Shown: in pieces, positions 35,989 through 46,112 of the stretch
Layout of the letters: each line of letters opens with the position of its first letter
Numbering within the stretch: the first letter of the stretch is position 1
NCBI GenBank assembly: GCA_002898315.1
Contig: BEHV01000003.1
Span: forward strand, 105,626 to 169,625
Length of the DNA: 64,000 bases
Direction: 5' to 3'
Source of the DNA: a bacterium HR19
Lineage (GTDB): Bacteria; Calescibacteriota; Calescibacteriia; Calescibacteriales; Calescibacteriaceae
Notes under the pieces: model-generated
The model's input: only the letters and a program-made list of their open reading frames with translations
Databases searched by the model: none
Told to the model about the DNA's origin: nothing
Made by a program: the position numbers and the translations under genes

Positions 35989-36255
35989 ATGGTGATTGAA
36001 TTTTTTGTAAAACTCGTAATATCTCTTGCGGTCATGACATCGTTTCTCGTCGGTCTCATATGGTTTATGAAAAAAAGAGGATTATTACTTATACCTTTCC
36101 AAAATATTGACCATCAGAAAATGCAAATCACATCTTTTTTGAAGCTCACACCAAAGGCATACCTTTTCACAGTTAAAATAGAAGATAAAGAGTTAGTCGT
36201 AGGAGTCACAGATAAAAACATAAATTTAGTTTATGAAATAAATCAAAAACAATAA
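35989..36255 (+). CDS. FliO-like small membrane protein
   Basis: An 88-residue protein with one N-terminal membrane helix (VISLAVMTSFLVGLIWFM), a short basic loop (KKRG), and a compact cytoplasmic strand-rich part: LKLTPKAYLFTVKIEDKELV and VGVTDKNINLVYEI. This follows the FliO pattern, where a single helix is followed by a domain of the form L.PK..L.LV....LLLGVT. In flagellated bacteria FliO helps assemble the export gate. No other flagellar or type III gene is in this window, so its job here is open. Weak similarity; family call is by pattern. Confidence 0.6.
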   Translation: MVIEFFVKLVISLAVMTSFLVGLIWFMKKRGLLLIPFQNIDHQKMQITSFLKLTPKAYLFTVKIEDKELVVGVTDKNINLVYEINQKQ

Positions 36256-36366
36256 AAATAAATCAGCAGAAGAAGTGTAATTTGCAAACCAAAAGAAATC
36301 TTGAATTTACAAAAATAAGCTCACACTATACATACTCTAAAAAAGAAAAAAGGAGGTATATATGAT

Positions 36367-37947
36367 ATGAGCGGAGAAAATATAAAAGAGAAAGAGAAAA
36401 AGCAAAAGAGCAAGTATGAAATACTTCTTGAAAAAGAGAAGAAACTCCTTTCAGCAGGTGGAAAAGATAAAATAGAAAAACAACACAAAGAAGGGAAACT
36501 CACAGCACGCGAAAGATTACAGCTACTATTTGATGACGGAGAATTTGAAGAAATAGATAGGTTCGTAGAACACAGAATCACAGAGTTCGGAATGGGAGAC
36601 AAAAAATTTTTAGGAGATGGGGTAATAGTTGGTTATGGGAAAGTAGATGGTAGATTGGTTTTCGCTTTCTCGCAAGATTTTACGGTCTTTGGTGGCTCGC
36701 TCGGTGAAATGTTTGCGAAAAAAGTATGCAAAATCTTTGACATGGCAGCAAAAACCGGCTCTCCAATAATAGGTCTGAACGACTCCGGCGGAGCGAGAAT
36801 CCAAGAAGGTGTCCTCTCACTCGGAGGATACGGAGATATATTTTTGAGAAATGTGAGGTATTCTGGGGTTATACCACAGATATCTGCAATAATGGGACCG
36901 TGCGCCGGAGGAGCTGTCTACTCACCAGCAATAACCGACTTCATATTCCTTGTCAAAAAAACAAGTTATATGTTTATCACTGGACCAGAGGTCACAAAGG
37001 CGGCAACATTTGAGGAGGTGACAAAAGAGGAGTTAGGAGGTCCCGAAATTCACATGGAAAAATCAGGGGTTGCGCATTTTCTCGCAGAAAACGATGAGGA
37101 CTGCATAGAGAAAATAAGAAAACTTCTTTCTTATCTGCCGAGAAACTACCTTGAAGACCCGCCGTTTATACCTTCCGAAGACCCGGAAAACAGAAAAGTG
37201 GAAGAGCTGAAAAGCTTAATTCCTGAGGACCCGAACGTAGCGTTTGATGTGAGAGAAGTAATAAACGCAGTGGTAGATAGAGATAGCTTTTTTGAGGTTC
37301 AGAGTGGTTATGCTCAGAACATAGTTATTGGCTTTGCAAGGATGGCAGGAAAAGTTGTAGGTATAGTTGCAAATAATCCTGCTTATCTTGCGGGTTGCCT
37401 TGACATAAACTCATCTGAAAAAGCGGCGAGGTTTGTCAGGTTCTGCGATTGCTTCAATATACCAATCATAACCTTTGTTGATGTTCCGGGTTTCCTCCCC
37501 GGCACAGCGCAAGAACACAACGGAATAATAAGAAGAGGGGCAAAACTTCTTTACGCTTATGCAGAAGCAACAGTTCCAAAAATAACCCTGATTATGAGGA
37601 AAGCTTATGGAGGAGCCTATGTCGTTATGGGTTCTCGCCATCTCCTTGCAGATGTCGTCCTCGCACTACCACAAGCTGAAATAGCCGTGATGGGTGCGGA
37701 AGGAGCAGTAGATATAATTTTCAGAAAAGAAATCCAATCTTCCCCAGACCCAAAATCAGCAAGAGAAAAATTCATCAACGAGTACAAAAATAACTTCGCA
37801 AATCCATGGAAAGCAGCAGCACTTGGATTCATAGACGATGTGATAAAACCAGAAGATGTGAGAATCAAAATCATAAAAGCTCTACACACTCTTGAAGACA
37901 AAGTTGATAAATTGCCACCGAAAAAACACGGAAATATACCCCTCTGA
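36367..37947 (+). CDS. Acyl-CoA carboxylase, carboxyltransferase subunit (propionyl-CoA carboxylase beta type)
   Basis: This subunit moves CO2 from carboxybiotin to an acyl-CoA, usually propionyl-CoA. It contains [31 protein letters not shown], the [16 protein letters not shown] loop, [11 protein letters not shown] and the second-domain [17 protein letters not shown] and [12 protein letters not shown]. Its 526 residues match PccB/MmdA/AccD5-type subunits. A Shine-Dalgarno AAGGAGGT lies before the start. No biotin carboxylase or biotin carrier gene is adjacent, so those partners must be elsewhere; it could equally be the decarboxylase subunit of methylmalonyl-CoA decarboxylase. Confidence 0.88.
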   Translation: MSGENIKEKEKKQKSKYEILLEKEKKLLSAGGKDKIEKQHKEGKLTARERLQLLFDDGEFEEIDRFVEHRITEFGMGDKKFLGDGVIVGYGKVDGRLVFAFSQDFTVFGGSLGEMFAKKVCKIFDMAAKTGSPIIGLNDSGGARIQEGVLSLGGYGDIFLRNVRYSGVIPQISAIMGPCAGGAVYSPAITDFIFLVKKTSYMFITGPEVTKAATFEEVTKEELGGPEIHMEKSGVAHFLAENDEDCIEKIRKLLSYLPRNYLEDPPFIPSEDPENRKVEELKSLIPEDPNVAFDVREVINAVVDRDSFFEVQSGYAQNIVIGFARMAGKVVGIVANNPAYLAGCLDINSSEKAARFVRFCDCFNIPIITFVDVPGFLPGTAQEHNGIIRRGAKLLYAYAEATVPKITLIMRKAYGGAYVVMGSRHLLADVVLALPQAEIAVMGAEGAVDIIFRKEIQSSPDPKSAREKFINEYKNNFANPWKAAALGFIDDVIKPEDVRIKIIKALHTLEDKVDKLPPKKHGNIPL

Positions 37948-37978
37948 AAAAAATCTTCTGCAAAATAAATAAAAAAGT

Positions 37979-38941
37979 ATGGAACAGGAAAAAGAGAAAA
38001 AATTTGTAGTTCTATTTCCCGGTCAGGGAAGTCAATCAGTAGGAATGGGATACGACTCAAAAGATGATGAGACGGTATCTTATTTTTTAAAGAGAGCAGA
38101 TGAAGTCCTGAACTTTCCTCTATCTTCGCTTATGTTCAGCGGTCCAGAAGAAGAGCTGACCCTTACCGAAAACGCACAGCCCGCGATATTTACTTTGAGC
38201 TATGCTCTATTTCAGGTGATGAAAAGAGAGTTCTCAAAAAGCGGTAAGGAGTTAAAGAACTTCTGCGTCTCCGCGGGACACAGCTTAGGAGAATACACAG
38301 CAGTCTCATGCGCAGGAGCAATCTCTTTTGAAGACACAATCCAAATTGTTAGATTCAGAGGAAAATTCATGCAGGAAGCGGTCCCAAAAGGAGAAGGAGC
38401 TATGGTAGCTATATTATCAAACCTTGAAGTGATACAAGAAATAATCAAAAACAAAGAAAATGTCTGGATATCTAATATCAACTCAGAAAATCAGATTGTT
38501 CTTTCAGGCAAAAAATCGGCAGTAGATGCTGTTTGCGAAGAGATGAAAGAAAAAAAAATAAAGTTCATTCCTCTTAAAGTTTCTGCTCCATTCCACTGCC
38601 CGCTCATGGAAAAGGCAAGAGAAAAACTCTCAAAAGTTATGGAAAAAATAAGCGAGAACGGATTTGATTTTCCTGTCGTCTCTGCTCACACACTTGAGTT
38701 CTACACAAAAGAAAATTTAAAAGAAACCCTGCTTTACGGAGTCGTGGCACCCGTAAATTTTCTCGGCTGTATAAAAAAACTGCACAGCATGGGATTTGAT
38801 ACATTTGTTGAGTTAGGACCCGGAAAAGTTCTCTCGTCGCTTGTCAAAAGAATAATTCCCTCAGCAAAAGCTATTTCTCTCAACTCAGCCAAAGATGTAA
38901 TAGAATTTGCCAGAGAATTCTCGGTGGGAAGCTCTCGGTAA
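37979..38941 (+). CDS. fabD: Malonyl CoA-acyl carrier protein transacylase
   Basis: FabD loads malonate onto ACP for fatty acid synthesis. It has FPGQGSQSVGMG, the nucleophile elbow AGHSLGEYTA with Ser102, and the catalytic His in APFHCPLM. The length of 320 residues is normal. It follows the acyl-CoA carboxylase gene by 31 nt on the same strand, which might link it to a malonyl- or methylmalonyl-CoA supply. No fabH, fabG or acpP is next to it. Confidence 0.93.
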   Translation: MEQEKEKKFVVLFPGQGSQSVGMGYDSKDDETVSYFLKRADEVLNFPLSSLMFSGPEEELTLTENAQPAIFTLSYALFQVMKREFSKSGKELKNFCVSAGHSLGEYTAVSCAGAISFEDTIQIVRFRGKFMQEAVPKGEGAMVAILSNLEVIQEIIKNKENVWISNINSENQIVLSGKKSAVDAVCEEMKEKKIKFIPLKVSAPFHCPLMEKAREKLSKVMEKISENGFDFPVVSAHTLEFYTKENLKETLLYGVVAPVNFLGCIKKLHSMGFDTFVELGPGKVLSSLVKRIIPSAKAISLNSAKDVIEFAREFSVGSSR

Positions 38942-39042
38942 AAATTCTGGTCAGAAATCTCCCGTTCAAGCTACTTTCAGTAAAGCGAATTAATAAAATT
39001 TTAGGATTTGAGAAAAGATTGGATTGATAAAGGAGGTGAAAA

Positions 39043-39939
39043 ATGCAGAAATTAAGCACAGAATACATACCGCATGAGGAGAACGAAAGAGCTGGGGAAA
39101 AAGAGCCAAAAAAAATCTACATAGGAACTGCTGGAATTCCTCATTCAGTTGAACCTGAAAACGGAGAGGAGCTAACACTGGCAGGCATAAGAAAGATAAA
39201 AGAATTATCACTCTCTGCAATGGAAATAGAGTTCGTAAAGGGGATCTATATAAAGGAAGAGCTTGCGAAAAAAGTCAAAGAGGCGTCAGAAAAGTATGGA
39301 GTAATACTGACAGCACACGCACCATACTACATAAATTTCGGGAACCCAGAGAAAGCAGTTCAATCAGAGCAGATTTTACTTCAGACAATAAAAATAGCAG
39401 ATCTATGCGGAATAAAATCAATAGCTTTCCATCCATCATACTACATGGGGCAAAGCAGTGAAGTGATTTTCAACAGAGTGAAAAATTCTCTCAAAAAAGT
39501 GATTTTTGTCGCAAAAAAGAAAGGAATACTGAAATCAGATATAAGACCTGAAACCGCAGGAAAGATTTATCAGTTCGGAGATTTAGATGAGATAATAAAA
39601 CTGTGCAAGGAGATAAAGGAGCTCAAACCTTGTATAGATTTCGCTCACATATACGCAAGGTCAAAAGGTCAAATAAACGGATACGACGGCTTTATGAGAG
39701 TTATGGAAAAGATACACAAAGAGCTCGGAGATAGCGCAATAGAAGATATGCACTGCCACATAGAAGGAATAGAATTTGACTCAAACGGAGAAAAAAGACA
39801 TGTTGATTTTGAAAAATCTGAAATTGATATAAAGGGATTAGCGAAGGCGTTAAAGGAGAGCAAAGTAAAAGGAGTGATAATCTGCGAAAGCCCATCTCTT
39901 GAAAAAGACGCTCTCATTTTAGCAGAAATTCTGATGTGA
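39043..39939 (+). CDS. Endonuclease IV-like TIM barrel protein (Nfo-related)
   Basis: A TIM barrel related to AP endonuclease IV. Zinc-ligand segments: LTAHAPYYIN, IAFHPSYYMG, RPETAGKI with a Glu, CIDFAHIYAR with Asp and His, and MHCHIEG. This order matches the trinuclear zinc site of Nfo; bacterial Nfo cuts DNA at abasic sites. Extra charged residues (about 1-27) precede the first strand. The length of 298 is close to the family. A strong AGGAGGTG lies before the ATG. It is followed closely by aroE (stop and start overlap within a few bases). Confidence 0.82.
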   Translation: MQKLSTEYIPHEENERAGEKEPKKIYIGTAGIPHSVEPENGEELTLAGIRKIKELSLSAMEIEFVKGIYIKEELAKKVKEASEKYGVILTAHAPYYINFGNPEKAVQSEQILLQTIKIADLCGIKSIAFHPSYYMGQSSEVIFNRVKNSLKKVIFVAKKKGILKSDIRPETAGKIYQFGDLDEIIKLCKEIKELKPCIDFAHIYARSKGQINGYDGFMRVMEKIHKELGDSAIEDMHCHIEGIEFDSNGEKRHVDFEKSEIDIKGLAKALKESKVKGVIICESPSLEKDALILAEILM

Positions 39940-39941
39940 AG

Positions 39942-40796
39942 ATGGCAGAAAAAAACATAAAAGAACCAGTATATCTTGGACTTATAGGTTTTCCCGCATT
40001 CCACTCCCTTTCCCCGCGAATGCATAAAAAAGCTTTAAAATTACTCAACATAAGTGGAGAATATCTTGCTTTTGAAATCCCACCAGAAAGATTTGAAAAA
40101 GCAGTTGAAGGAGCAAAAAATTTGGGGTTCAGAGGACTCAACATCACTCTACCTTTCAAAGAGAGAGCTTACAAAATGAGCGATGAAGTGGGTTCAGATG
40201 AGGTAAAATTCATAGGTTCAGCAAACACGCTTTTGTTTGAAAACGGAAAGATAAAGTGCTTCAACACAGATGTCTTCGGATTTGAAAAAGCGCTCGAAAA
40301 AAAAGGATACCAGATAGAAGGGAAAAAAATAGCTGTAATAGGAGCTGGAGGCGCCTCAAGAGCAGTAGTTTTTTCTTCTCTGAAAAACAAAGCGAAAAAA
40401 ATCACAATATTCAACAGAACAAAAAGCAAGGCAGAAAAAATAGCCGAAGATATGCAAACTCTCTCCTCAAAAACAGAAATAGAGATAAAAGAACTGAAAG
40501 AAATAGACATAGATGAATTTGACATAGTGGTAAACGCCACAAGTTTAGGATGGAAAGATGAAAACCTACTTGACATCTTCCAAAAAGTAAAAATAAACAA
40601 AAATAAAAAAGAAAAAAAACTTTTCTTCGATACCATATACAGAAAAACTCCGTTTCTGAAAGAAGGAGAAAAATTGGGATATGATACAGAGGACGGAAAA
40701 TGGATGCTAGTTCTTCAAGGAGCAAAAAGCTTTGAGATATGGTTGGGTATATACCCACCAGACGAAGAGATGCTCAAAGAAATAGAAAATATGTGA
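39942..40796 (+). CDS. aroE: Shikimate dehydrogenase
   Basis: It reduces 3-dehydroshikimate to shikimate with NADPH. Features: the substrate-binding LIGFPAFHSLSPRMH (Ser-x-Ser of the family), GLNITLPFKERA with the catalytic Lys, FNTDVFGF with the catalytic Asp, the NADP-binding VIGAGGASRA and NRTKSKAEK. The length of 285 residues is normal. An in-frame GTG at 39936 overlaps the stop of the upstream gene, so coupling is likely either way; ATG 39942 is preferred. Confidence 0.93.
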   Translation: MAEKNIKEPVYLGLIGFPAFHSLSPRMHKKALKLLNISGEYLAFEIPPERFEKAVEGAKNLGFRGLNITLPFKERAYKMSDEVGSDEVKFIGSANTLLFENGKIKCFNTDVFGFEKALEKKGYQIEGKKIAVIGAGGASRAVVFSSLKNKAKKITIFNRTKSKAEKIAEDMQTLSSKTEIEIKELKEIDIDEFDIVVNATSLGWKDENLLDIFQKVKINKNKKEKKLFFDTIYRKTPFLKEGEKLGYDTEDGKWMLVLQGAKSFEIWLGIYPPDEEMLKEIENM

Positions 40797-40799
40797 AAA

Positions 40800-41423
40800 A
40801 TGCTTATAGAGAAAACAATAAAAACCGAGAAAAGACCAAAGATTAAATTGAGCATCAAGATTACAGTAGTAGCTATATTGTTTTTGATTTTGCTCCCAAC
40901 TGCAACAAACCCTCACAAAATAGAACACAGAAGATACATAAAACTATATGTCGGGCAAGATAAGATAACTTTGTTCATTGTTTTCAGAGTTCCGCCGGGA
41001 GAGGAAGCTTTCAAAATACGAAAAAAGAACGACACAAACCGAAACGATTTCATAGATGATGACGAGCTTGAAAGAATAAGAGATATATTGGCTTTTGAAT
41101 CTATAAAGGGACTATCTGTGAGGTTTCAGAAAAGACCCGTAAATATCAAGGTCATAAGAAAAGATGTGGAGTTAGCAAGGGAGTCGTATTCTTCTCTTGA
41201 AATCACAGGGATTTTTGAGATAGCCATCTGGCTTGCCCCTGCTCCCCCACCGCCCAAATTCACAATATCAATAACAGAAACATTATATGACCACTCTCAC
41301 CTTGAACTTGAATCTCAATTCAAATTCAAAGTAGTAAAAGGAAAATTATCAGAAGATGAAGAAGGTAAAATAGTGGGAGAACTAAAAAGGTTTGAACCAA
41401 TATCAATAACCTTTGAGTGGTAG
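40800..41423 (+). CDS. Membrane-anchored protein with an EF-hand-like calcium loop
   Basis: A 207-residue protein with a short basic N-terminus, one membrane helix (ITVVAILFLILLPTA), and an extracytoplasmic part of about 170 residues. Inside it, DTNRNDFIDDDEL at about 78-90 fits an EF-hand or dockerin-type calcium loop (D.N.ND.ID..E). A second notable feature is the proline run APAPPPPKF. The remaining strands are not assignable. It begins 3 nt after aroE and convergent with rodA. Calcium binding is an inference from the loop; function unknown. Confidence 0.6.
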   Translation: MLIEKTIKTEKRPKIKLSIKITVVAILFLILLPTATNPHKIEHRRYIKLYVGQDKITLFIVFRVPPGEEAFKIRKKNDTNRNDFIDDDELERIRDILAFESIKGLSVRFQKRPVNIKVIRKDVELARESYSSLEITGIFEIAIWLAPAPPPPKFTISITETLYDHSHLELESQFKFKVVKGKLSEDEEGKIVGELKRFEPISITFEW

Positions 41424-41438
41424 AGAGAATTAACCAAC

Positions 41439-42545
41439 TCAAAACTCACTCTGTTCAATTCCTTTTGGTCTTACCCTTGATATACCTGCGCAGATTCCAA
41501 CGAGAAAAGAAACAGATATATTGTGAGTCCCCGCAAACGAAATAATTGTAAATGGTATTCCGACAACCGGGAACAATCCCGTTATCATCAAAAGGTTTAT
41601 CAAAACGTGGAAGGAGATAACTCCTCCCGTCAGAGTGCAGATGATTCGGCTCAACCTATAATCTGAAAAGACCGCTTTGAAAAAAAGAGAAAATATAAAA
41701 CCGAAGACAAATATAAGTGAGATGATAACTCCTATAAATCCGAAGTCCTCGGCAACTGACACAAATGCGAGGTCAGAGTGTAAATTTGGTAGCCATTTAC
41801 CTTTGCTATGCTCACCTTTCGCAAAACCCATTCCCATCAACCCCCCTCCGCTTATAGCTATTTTTGCCTGAAGTGTCTGATAACCATGAGATAAGTATTC
41901 GCTCTCTGGATTCAAAAATGCCTGAATCCTCTTCCTGTGATAATCTTTAAATCCATACTTCCACACAACGGGAAGCATGAGAAAAAGAAGAACAAAGAAT
42001 AAAAAGATAAATCTCAGAGGCACTTTTGATATAAGAAGCAATAACACAAAGATTACGAAAAACACAGAAGCAGAACCGACATCTGGTTGAGCTGCTATAA
42101 AAAAAGCAGGCAAAACATTCAAGACAGCAAGAATAAAGATGAGAGCAAATTTTTCCCTCCGCAGAGCGATAAAATATGCGCTTGATATAGTAGATGCAAC
42201 CTTCAAAATCTCCGTCGGCTGAAAAGTTATCCCAAAAATCGTAATCCATCTCCTCGCACCGAAAACCTCAAGACCCGCCACCTTGGTGTGAATAGACAAA
42301 ATAAAAGACACTATGAAAAGAACAACAGAAAAAATGAACAGAAGTCCTCTCAATCTGAAATTTGATATAATCAAACCAGATACAAAAGAGAATATTGAAA
42401 GCCCCAGAGAGAAAATATGCTTGTAAAAAATATCTGGCTCTTCAAGCTTTTGGGAAATACTCCACATGTTAATCGCACTGATTATAACAATGATAAAATA
42501 AAGAACAGAAATCAAAACCTTAAAAAACCTATCGGTAGAAACCAT
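41439..42545 (-). CDS. Peptidoglycan glycosyltransferase RodA/FtsW family, probably RodA
   Basis: An SEDS-family membrane glycosyltransferase with about ten membrane helices in 368 residues. Conserved features: GARRWITIFGITFQPTEILK in the early part, AAQPDVGSASV, and the loop GMGFAKGEHSKGKWLPNLHSDLAF, containing the catalytic Asp. The C-terminal VGIPFTIISFAGTHN replaces the usual SYGGSS stretch. The QPDVGSA form favours RodA (rod shape) over FtsW (division). The preceding trpC gene ends 10 nt upstream, so the pair may be cotranscribed. No mreB or pbp2 gene is adjacent. Confidence 0.85.
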   Translation of the reverse strand: MVSTDRFFKVLISVLYFIIVIISAINMWSISQKLEEPDIFYKHIFSLGLSIFSFVSGLIISNFRLRGLLFIFSVVLFIVSFILSIHTKVAGLEVFGARRWITIFGITFQPTEILKVASTISSAYFIALRREKFALIFILAVLNVLPAFFIAAQPDVGSASVFFVIFVLLLLISKVPLRFIFLFFVLLFLMLPVVWKYGFKDYHRKRIQAFLNPESEYLSHGYQTLQAKIAISGGGLMGMGFAKGEHSKGKWLPNLHSDLAFVSVAEDFGFIGVIISLIFVFGFIFSLFFKAVFSDYRLSRIICTLTGGVISFHVLINLLMITGLFPVVGIPFTIISFAGTHNISVSFLVGICAGISRVRPKGIEQSEF

Positions 42546-42555
42546 AACAAAAAAA

Positions 42556-43368
42556 TTAAAAGTTTATGAGTTCAAAAACTGATTTAAAATCTCTTATAAG
42601 TTTTTCAGGGTTTTCACTTCTCATCAGTGTCTCTCCGATAAGAAATCTTCTTATACCCTCTTTCGCAATACGCATCACATCAGATTTTGTTTTTATTCCG
42701 CTTTCTGCAACAACTATCTTACCTTCAAGGTATTTTCTGAACTTCCTGAAAATTCTGACTACCCTCTCTATATCAACATCAAGCGAATGAAGATTCCTGC
42801 TGTTTATTCCGACCAAAATAGCAGATGACCGAACGATTTTTTCCATGCCTTCTTCTGAGAAACACTCAACAAGTGGCTCCAAACCCAAACTTCTTGATAG
42901 TTTTATAAAATCTTCAAGAACATCTTTTTCAAGTGCTTCCGATATAAGAAGGAGAGAATCAGCAGATAGACGAGCGGTCTCAAAAATCTCCTCTTCAAAA
43001 ATGATAAAATCTTTCCTCAGAACAGGCAAAGAAGTTTCCCTCTTTGCAACAAAAAGATCGTCTAAACTGCCATTAAAGTATCTCTGCTCTGTGAGAACAG
43101 ATATGGCATCTGCACCAGATTTTTCATAAATTTTAACCTGAAAAGCGCAATCTGAGTTTTTTATCAGCCCAGAAGACGGAGAAGCTTTTTTAACCTCGGC
43201 TATTATCAAAATTCCATCTTTTTTCAGAGCTTGAACAAAAAGGTTATTCTCAAAGTGAGATTTTCTGAACTCAATTTTGTGAAAATCTTTTTTCCCCTTT
43301 GTTTGAGATTCTTTTATTTTCTCTCCGATGATTTTGAACAGAAACGAATTTTCGTAAGGTAAGTCCAT
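42556..43368 (-). CDS. trpC: Indole-3-glycerol phosphate synthase
   Basis: It converts CdRP to indole-3-glycerol phosphate in tryptophan synthesis. Key motifs: IIAEVKKASPSSG (catalytic Lys), DAISVLTEQRYFNGSL, VLRKDFII, LGLEPLVE, GINSRNL, VAESGI and the final FLIGETLMRS. The ATG at 43368 gives the family-like start MDLPYENS; a TTG four codons earlier is in frame. At 270 residues it is normal. No trpA, trpB, trpD or trpF gene is next to it; trpE is at 52518. It follows mnmG closely (17 nt). Confidence 0.93.
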   Translation of the reverse strand: MDLPYENSFLFKIIGEKIKESQTKGKKDFHKIEFRKSHFENNLFVQALKKDGILIIAEVKKASPSSGLIKNSDCAFQVKIYEKSGADAISVLTEQRYFNGSLDDLFVAKRETSLPVLRKDFIIFEEEIFETARLSADSLLLISEALEKDVLEDFIKLSRSLGLEPLVECFSEEGMEKIVRSSAILVGINSRNLHSLDVDIERVVRIFRKFRKYLEGKIVVAESGIKTKSDVMRIAKEGIRRFLIGETLMRSENPEKLIRDFKSVFELINF

Positions 43369-43385
43369 AAGAGATACCAAAAAAT

Positions 43386-45305
43386 TTAACTTGTTGAAAT
43401 AGATATGCTGTCTTGCTTTGATTCTTTAAGATGTTTTATATATATCTGGAGGTCAAGAATAGCAGAAGGAGTCATTCCAGGAATCATACTCGCTTCACGA
43501 AGGTTTTTCGGAGAATATTTTTTGAGCTTCTGCTTAATTTCATTTGATAGTGTAGGTATTGAATCAAAATCAATGTTCTGAGGAATAACCCACTTTTCAA
43601 GGTCCCGTAGATACCTTGCTCTCTCAATCTCCTGATCAATATATCCTTCATATTTTACAGATATTTCAACTTCTTCTTTAACATCTTCGGGGAAGCTCTC
43701 TATTTCAGGAGCGAAGTATTTGAGCTTATCTATTGTAGCACCCGGGCGCTTCAGGATGTCTTTCAGAGAAAGAGGTTTTGATAGCTCCCCTTCTATTCCG
43801 AGCTCCTTCAACTTCTCCGCAAACTCTCTTTTTGTGGTGATGATTTTGCTTGTGAGAATTTCAAGAAGTTTTTCAATGTTCTTTTTCTTTTCCAGAAACT
43901 CTTTCCATTCTTCATCTGATACAAGCCCGAGTTTCCTTCCGAGCTCTCTCAATCTCAAATCTACATTATCTTCTCTCAAAAGCAATCTGAACTCAGAGCG
44001 AGATGTAAACATTCTGTATGGTTCGTCAGTTCCTTTGACCACAAGGTCGTCTATCAAAATTCCGATGTAAGCTTTATCACGCGGGATAACAATCATTTCT
44101 TCTCCCATAGCTTTCAGAGCAGCATTTATACCGGCAACTATGCCCTGAGCTCCTGCCTCCTCGTATCCTGTTGTCCCATTTATTTGTCCAGCAAAAAACA
44201 GACCTTCTACAAGTTTTGTTTCAAGAGTATGGTAAAGCTGAGTGGGACAGCAAGCATCGTATTCAACAGCATACGCAGGTCTTATGACCTCAACCTTCTC
44301 AAGACCCGGAATAGTTCTCAAAAATTTAAGTTGAATTTCATACGGCAAGCTTGATGAAATCCCAGCGGGATAAATTTCCCGCGTATCGTATCCATCTGGT
44401 TCAAGAAAGATAATATGCTTATCTCTGTTTGCAAATCTGACAACTTTATCTTCTATTGACGGACAATACCTGACCCCCACTCCTTTTATGAGTCCTCCGT
44501 ACATAGCAGACCTCGTGAGGTTTTCAAGAATTATTCTGTGCGTTTCAGGTGTTGTATGGGTTATATAAACTGGAACGAGTTTTTGTTTTATCTCCTTTGT
44601 TGAGAAAGAAAAATGAGGAGGTGGATAATCAGATTCTTCTTTTTGCAGAGATGAGAAATCAATGGTTTTTGCATCAAGGCGAGGCGGAGTTCCCGTCTTC
44701 AACCTCATAAGCTTGAAACCTAATTTTTCCAGTGCCTGTGAAAGTCCGTAAGATGCCTTCTCACCCAATCTTCCCCCTTCAAGGAAGTCGTGTCCTATGA
44801 AAATCTTTCCGCCAAGAAATGTTCCTGTTGATACCACAACGCATTTTGCGAGAAATACAACTCCGAGGTCTATTTTTACTCCTTTGACTCTTTTTCTTCC
44901 GTTTTGTTCTTCTACCCATATATCTACCACATTGCCCATTTTTATTTCAAGGTTAGGAGTGTTCCAGAGAGTTTTTTGCATTTCTTGTCTGTAAAGCGCT
45001 CTATCGCATTGAGCCCGAGTTCCTCTTACCGCTGGACCTTTTGATGTGTTAAGACGCTTGAAGTGTATTCCCGTTTTATCTGTGTTTTTTGCCATTTCAC
45101 CTCCCAGAGCATCTATTTCTCTTACGAGATGCCCTTTTCCTATTCCGCCTATTGATGGATTGCAGGACATTTGAGCTATCTTATCTATGTCACCGGAGAT
45201 GAGGAGTGTTTTACAGCCCATTCGTGCGGAAGCCAAAGCCGCCTCGCAACCAGCGTGCCCTCCGCCAACAACTATAACATCATACTCTCTGTCATAAATA
45301 AGCAT
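43386..45305 (-). CDS. mnmG: tRNA uridine-5-carboxymethylaminomethyl(34) synthesis enzyme MnmG
   Basis: MnmG with MnmE modifies U34 in tRNAs that read two-codon boxes. The FAD-binding [19 protein letters not shown] starts the protein, followed by [13 protein letters not shown], the CCPTQLYH motif and [18 protein letters not shown], and the C-terminal helical tRNA-binding domain ending at [10 protein letters not shown]. The length of 639 is typical. A short AAAAGG lies before the ATG. mnmE is not in the window. Confidence 0.97.
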   Translation of the reverse strand: MLIYDREYDVIVVGGGHAGCEAALASARMGCKTLLISGDIDKIAQMSCNPSIGGIGKGHLVREIDALGGEMAKNTDKTGIHFKRLNTSKGPAVRGTRAQCDRALYRQEMQKTLWNTPNLEIKMGNVVDIWVEEQNGRKRVKGVKIDLGVVFLAKCVVVSTGTFLGGKIFIGHDFLEGGRLGEKASYGLSQALEKLGFKLMRLKTGTPPRLDAKTIDFSSLQKEESDYPPPHFSFSTKEIKQKLVPVYITHTTPETHRIILENLTRSAMYGGLIKGVGVRYCPSIEDKVVRFANRDKHIIFLEPDGYDTREIYPAGISSSLPYEIQLKFLRTIPGLEKVEVIRPAYAVEYDACCPTQLYHTLETKLVEGLFFAGQINGTTGYEEAGAQGIVAGINAALKAMGEEMIVIPRDKAYIGILIDDLVVKGTDEPYRMFTSRSEFRLLLREDNVDLRLRELGRKLGLVSDEEWKEFLEKKKNIEKLLEILTSKIITTKREFAEKLKELGIEGELSKPLSLKDILKRPGATIDKLKYFAPEIESFPEDVKEEVEISVKYEGYIDQEIERARYLRDLEKWVIPQNIDFDSIPTLSNEIKQKLKKYSPKNLREASMIPGMTPSAILDLQIYIKHLKESKQDSISISTS

Positions 45306-45482
45306 AACCTTTTCCCGAAAAAATAGTCAAATCTAAATATTTTAGGCAGATAGCAACCCTGCTTCTGAATTTTCTGATTTTGTTTCAGAAATTTCCAGAC
45401 GAAAACTCATAAAATTGTTGGCAATTTTTTTGAAAATTATTTAAAATTTATCTTAAATTTAAAGTAGGAGGTGGAAACTAAT

Positions 45483-46058
45483 ATGGAAAGAAAAAAGGCA
45501 CAGAGCAGAAAATCAAAACCAACTAAAAAGACCAACATAGAAGAAAAAAAGGAGAAACTAAAAAAAACATATAAATTTGTAGGGATAAAAGAAGCGGTAG
45601 AGTTCATCAAAAAGGAGTTCAAACTGCCCTTCAGCGTAAAAGGTATAGAAAACCAAATAATAAGGAAGAAAATCGGAAAAATCTTGAACCTCAACGGGAG
45701 AAAAATAAGAGTTTTTTCCTCACCAGATGTTGAAAAACTCAAAAAGCTTTACAGCTCGTATGTGGTAGGAGAGAAACTCCGAAAGATATATCCTGCAATA
45801 GGGATAAGAGAGCTTTCACAATATCTCAAAAAATCCAAACTGAACTACTCGGTAAAGAACCTTGAAGCGCTTTTGAGTCGTCTTGCAAGGAAAAACATAA
45901 TCAAGAAAAAATACGAAAAAATCATGGGAAAAAGAACTCTTATCTTCTCAAAAGATACTATTAGAAAAATCGTCAGCTATCTATCAAAGAAAGACAAATC
46001 AGCAAAAAAACCAAACAGAAAAAATGAAGGACCGAAGTTAAAGCAAAACAAAAGATAA
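45483..46058 (+). CDS. Basic protein with a duplicated winged-helix-like unit
   Basis: From the ATG at 45483 the product has 191 residues and is very rich in Lys (no obvious signal peptide). It contains two alike units: unit 1 at about 30-92 (GIKEAVEFIKKEFKLPFSV, then IIRKKIGKIL and RKIRVFSSPDVEKL) and unit 2 at about 100-165 (GIRELSQYLKKSKLNYSV, LSRLARKNIIKK, KRTLIFSKDTIRK). Each looks like helix, helix-turn-helix, then a two-stranded wing. The helix GIRELS also occurs in the small protein at 831. The strong Shine-Dalgarno AGGAGGTGG lies just before; the longer GTG start would overlap it. A chromosomal or regulatory DNA-binding role is inferred. No family recognised. Confidence 0.6.
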   Translation: MERKKAQSRKSKPTKKTNIEEKKEKLKKTYKFVGIKEAVEFIKKEFKLPFSVKGIENQIIRKKIGKILNLNGRKIRVFSSPDVEKLKKLYSSYVVGEKLRKIYPAIGIRELSQYLKKSKLNYSVKNLEALLSRLARKNIIKKKYEKIMGKRTLIFSKDTIRKIVSYLSKKDKSAKKPNRKNEGPKLKQNKR

Positions 46059-46112
46059 AGAAATTTCAAAAAACTGAAAATATTTCACAGAAAGGGAAAA
46101 TTTATTTTTTAT

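Noticed and set aside
42553-42558. -10-like TAATTT just before rodA
   Set aside because: It contains the stop codon of the upstream trpC gene, with a 10-nt gap, so it is more likely chance in an operon.
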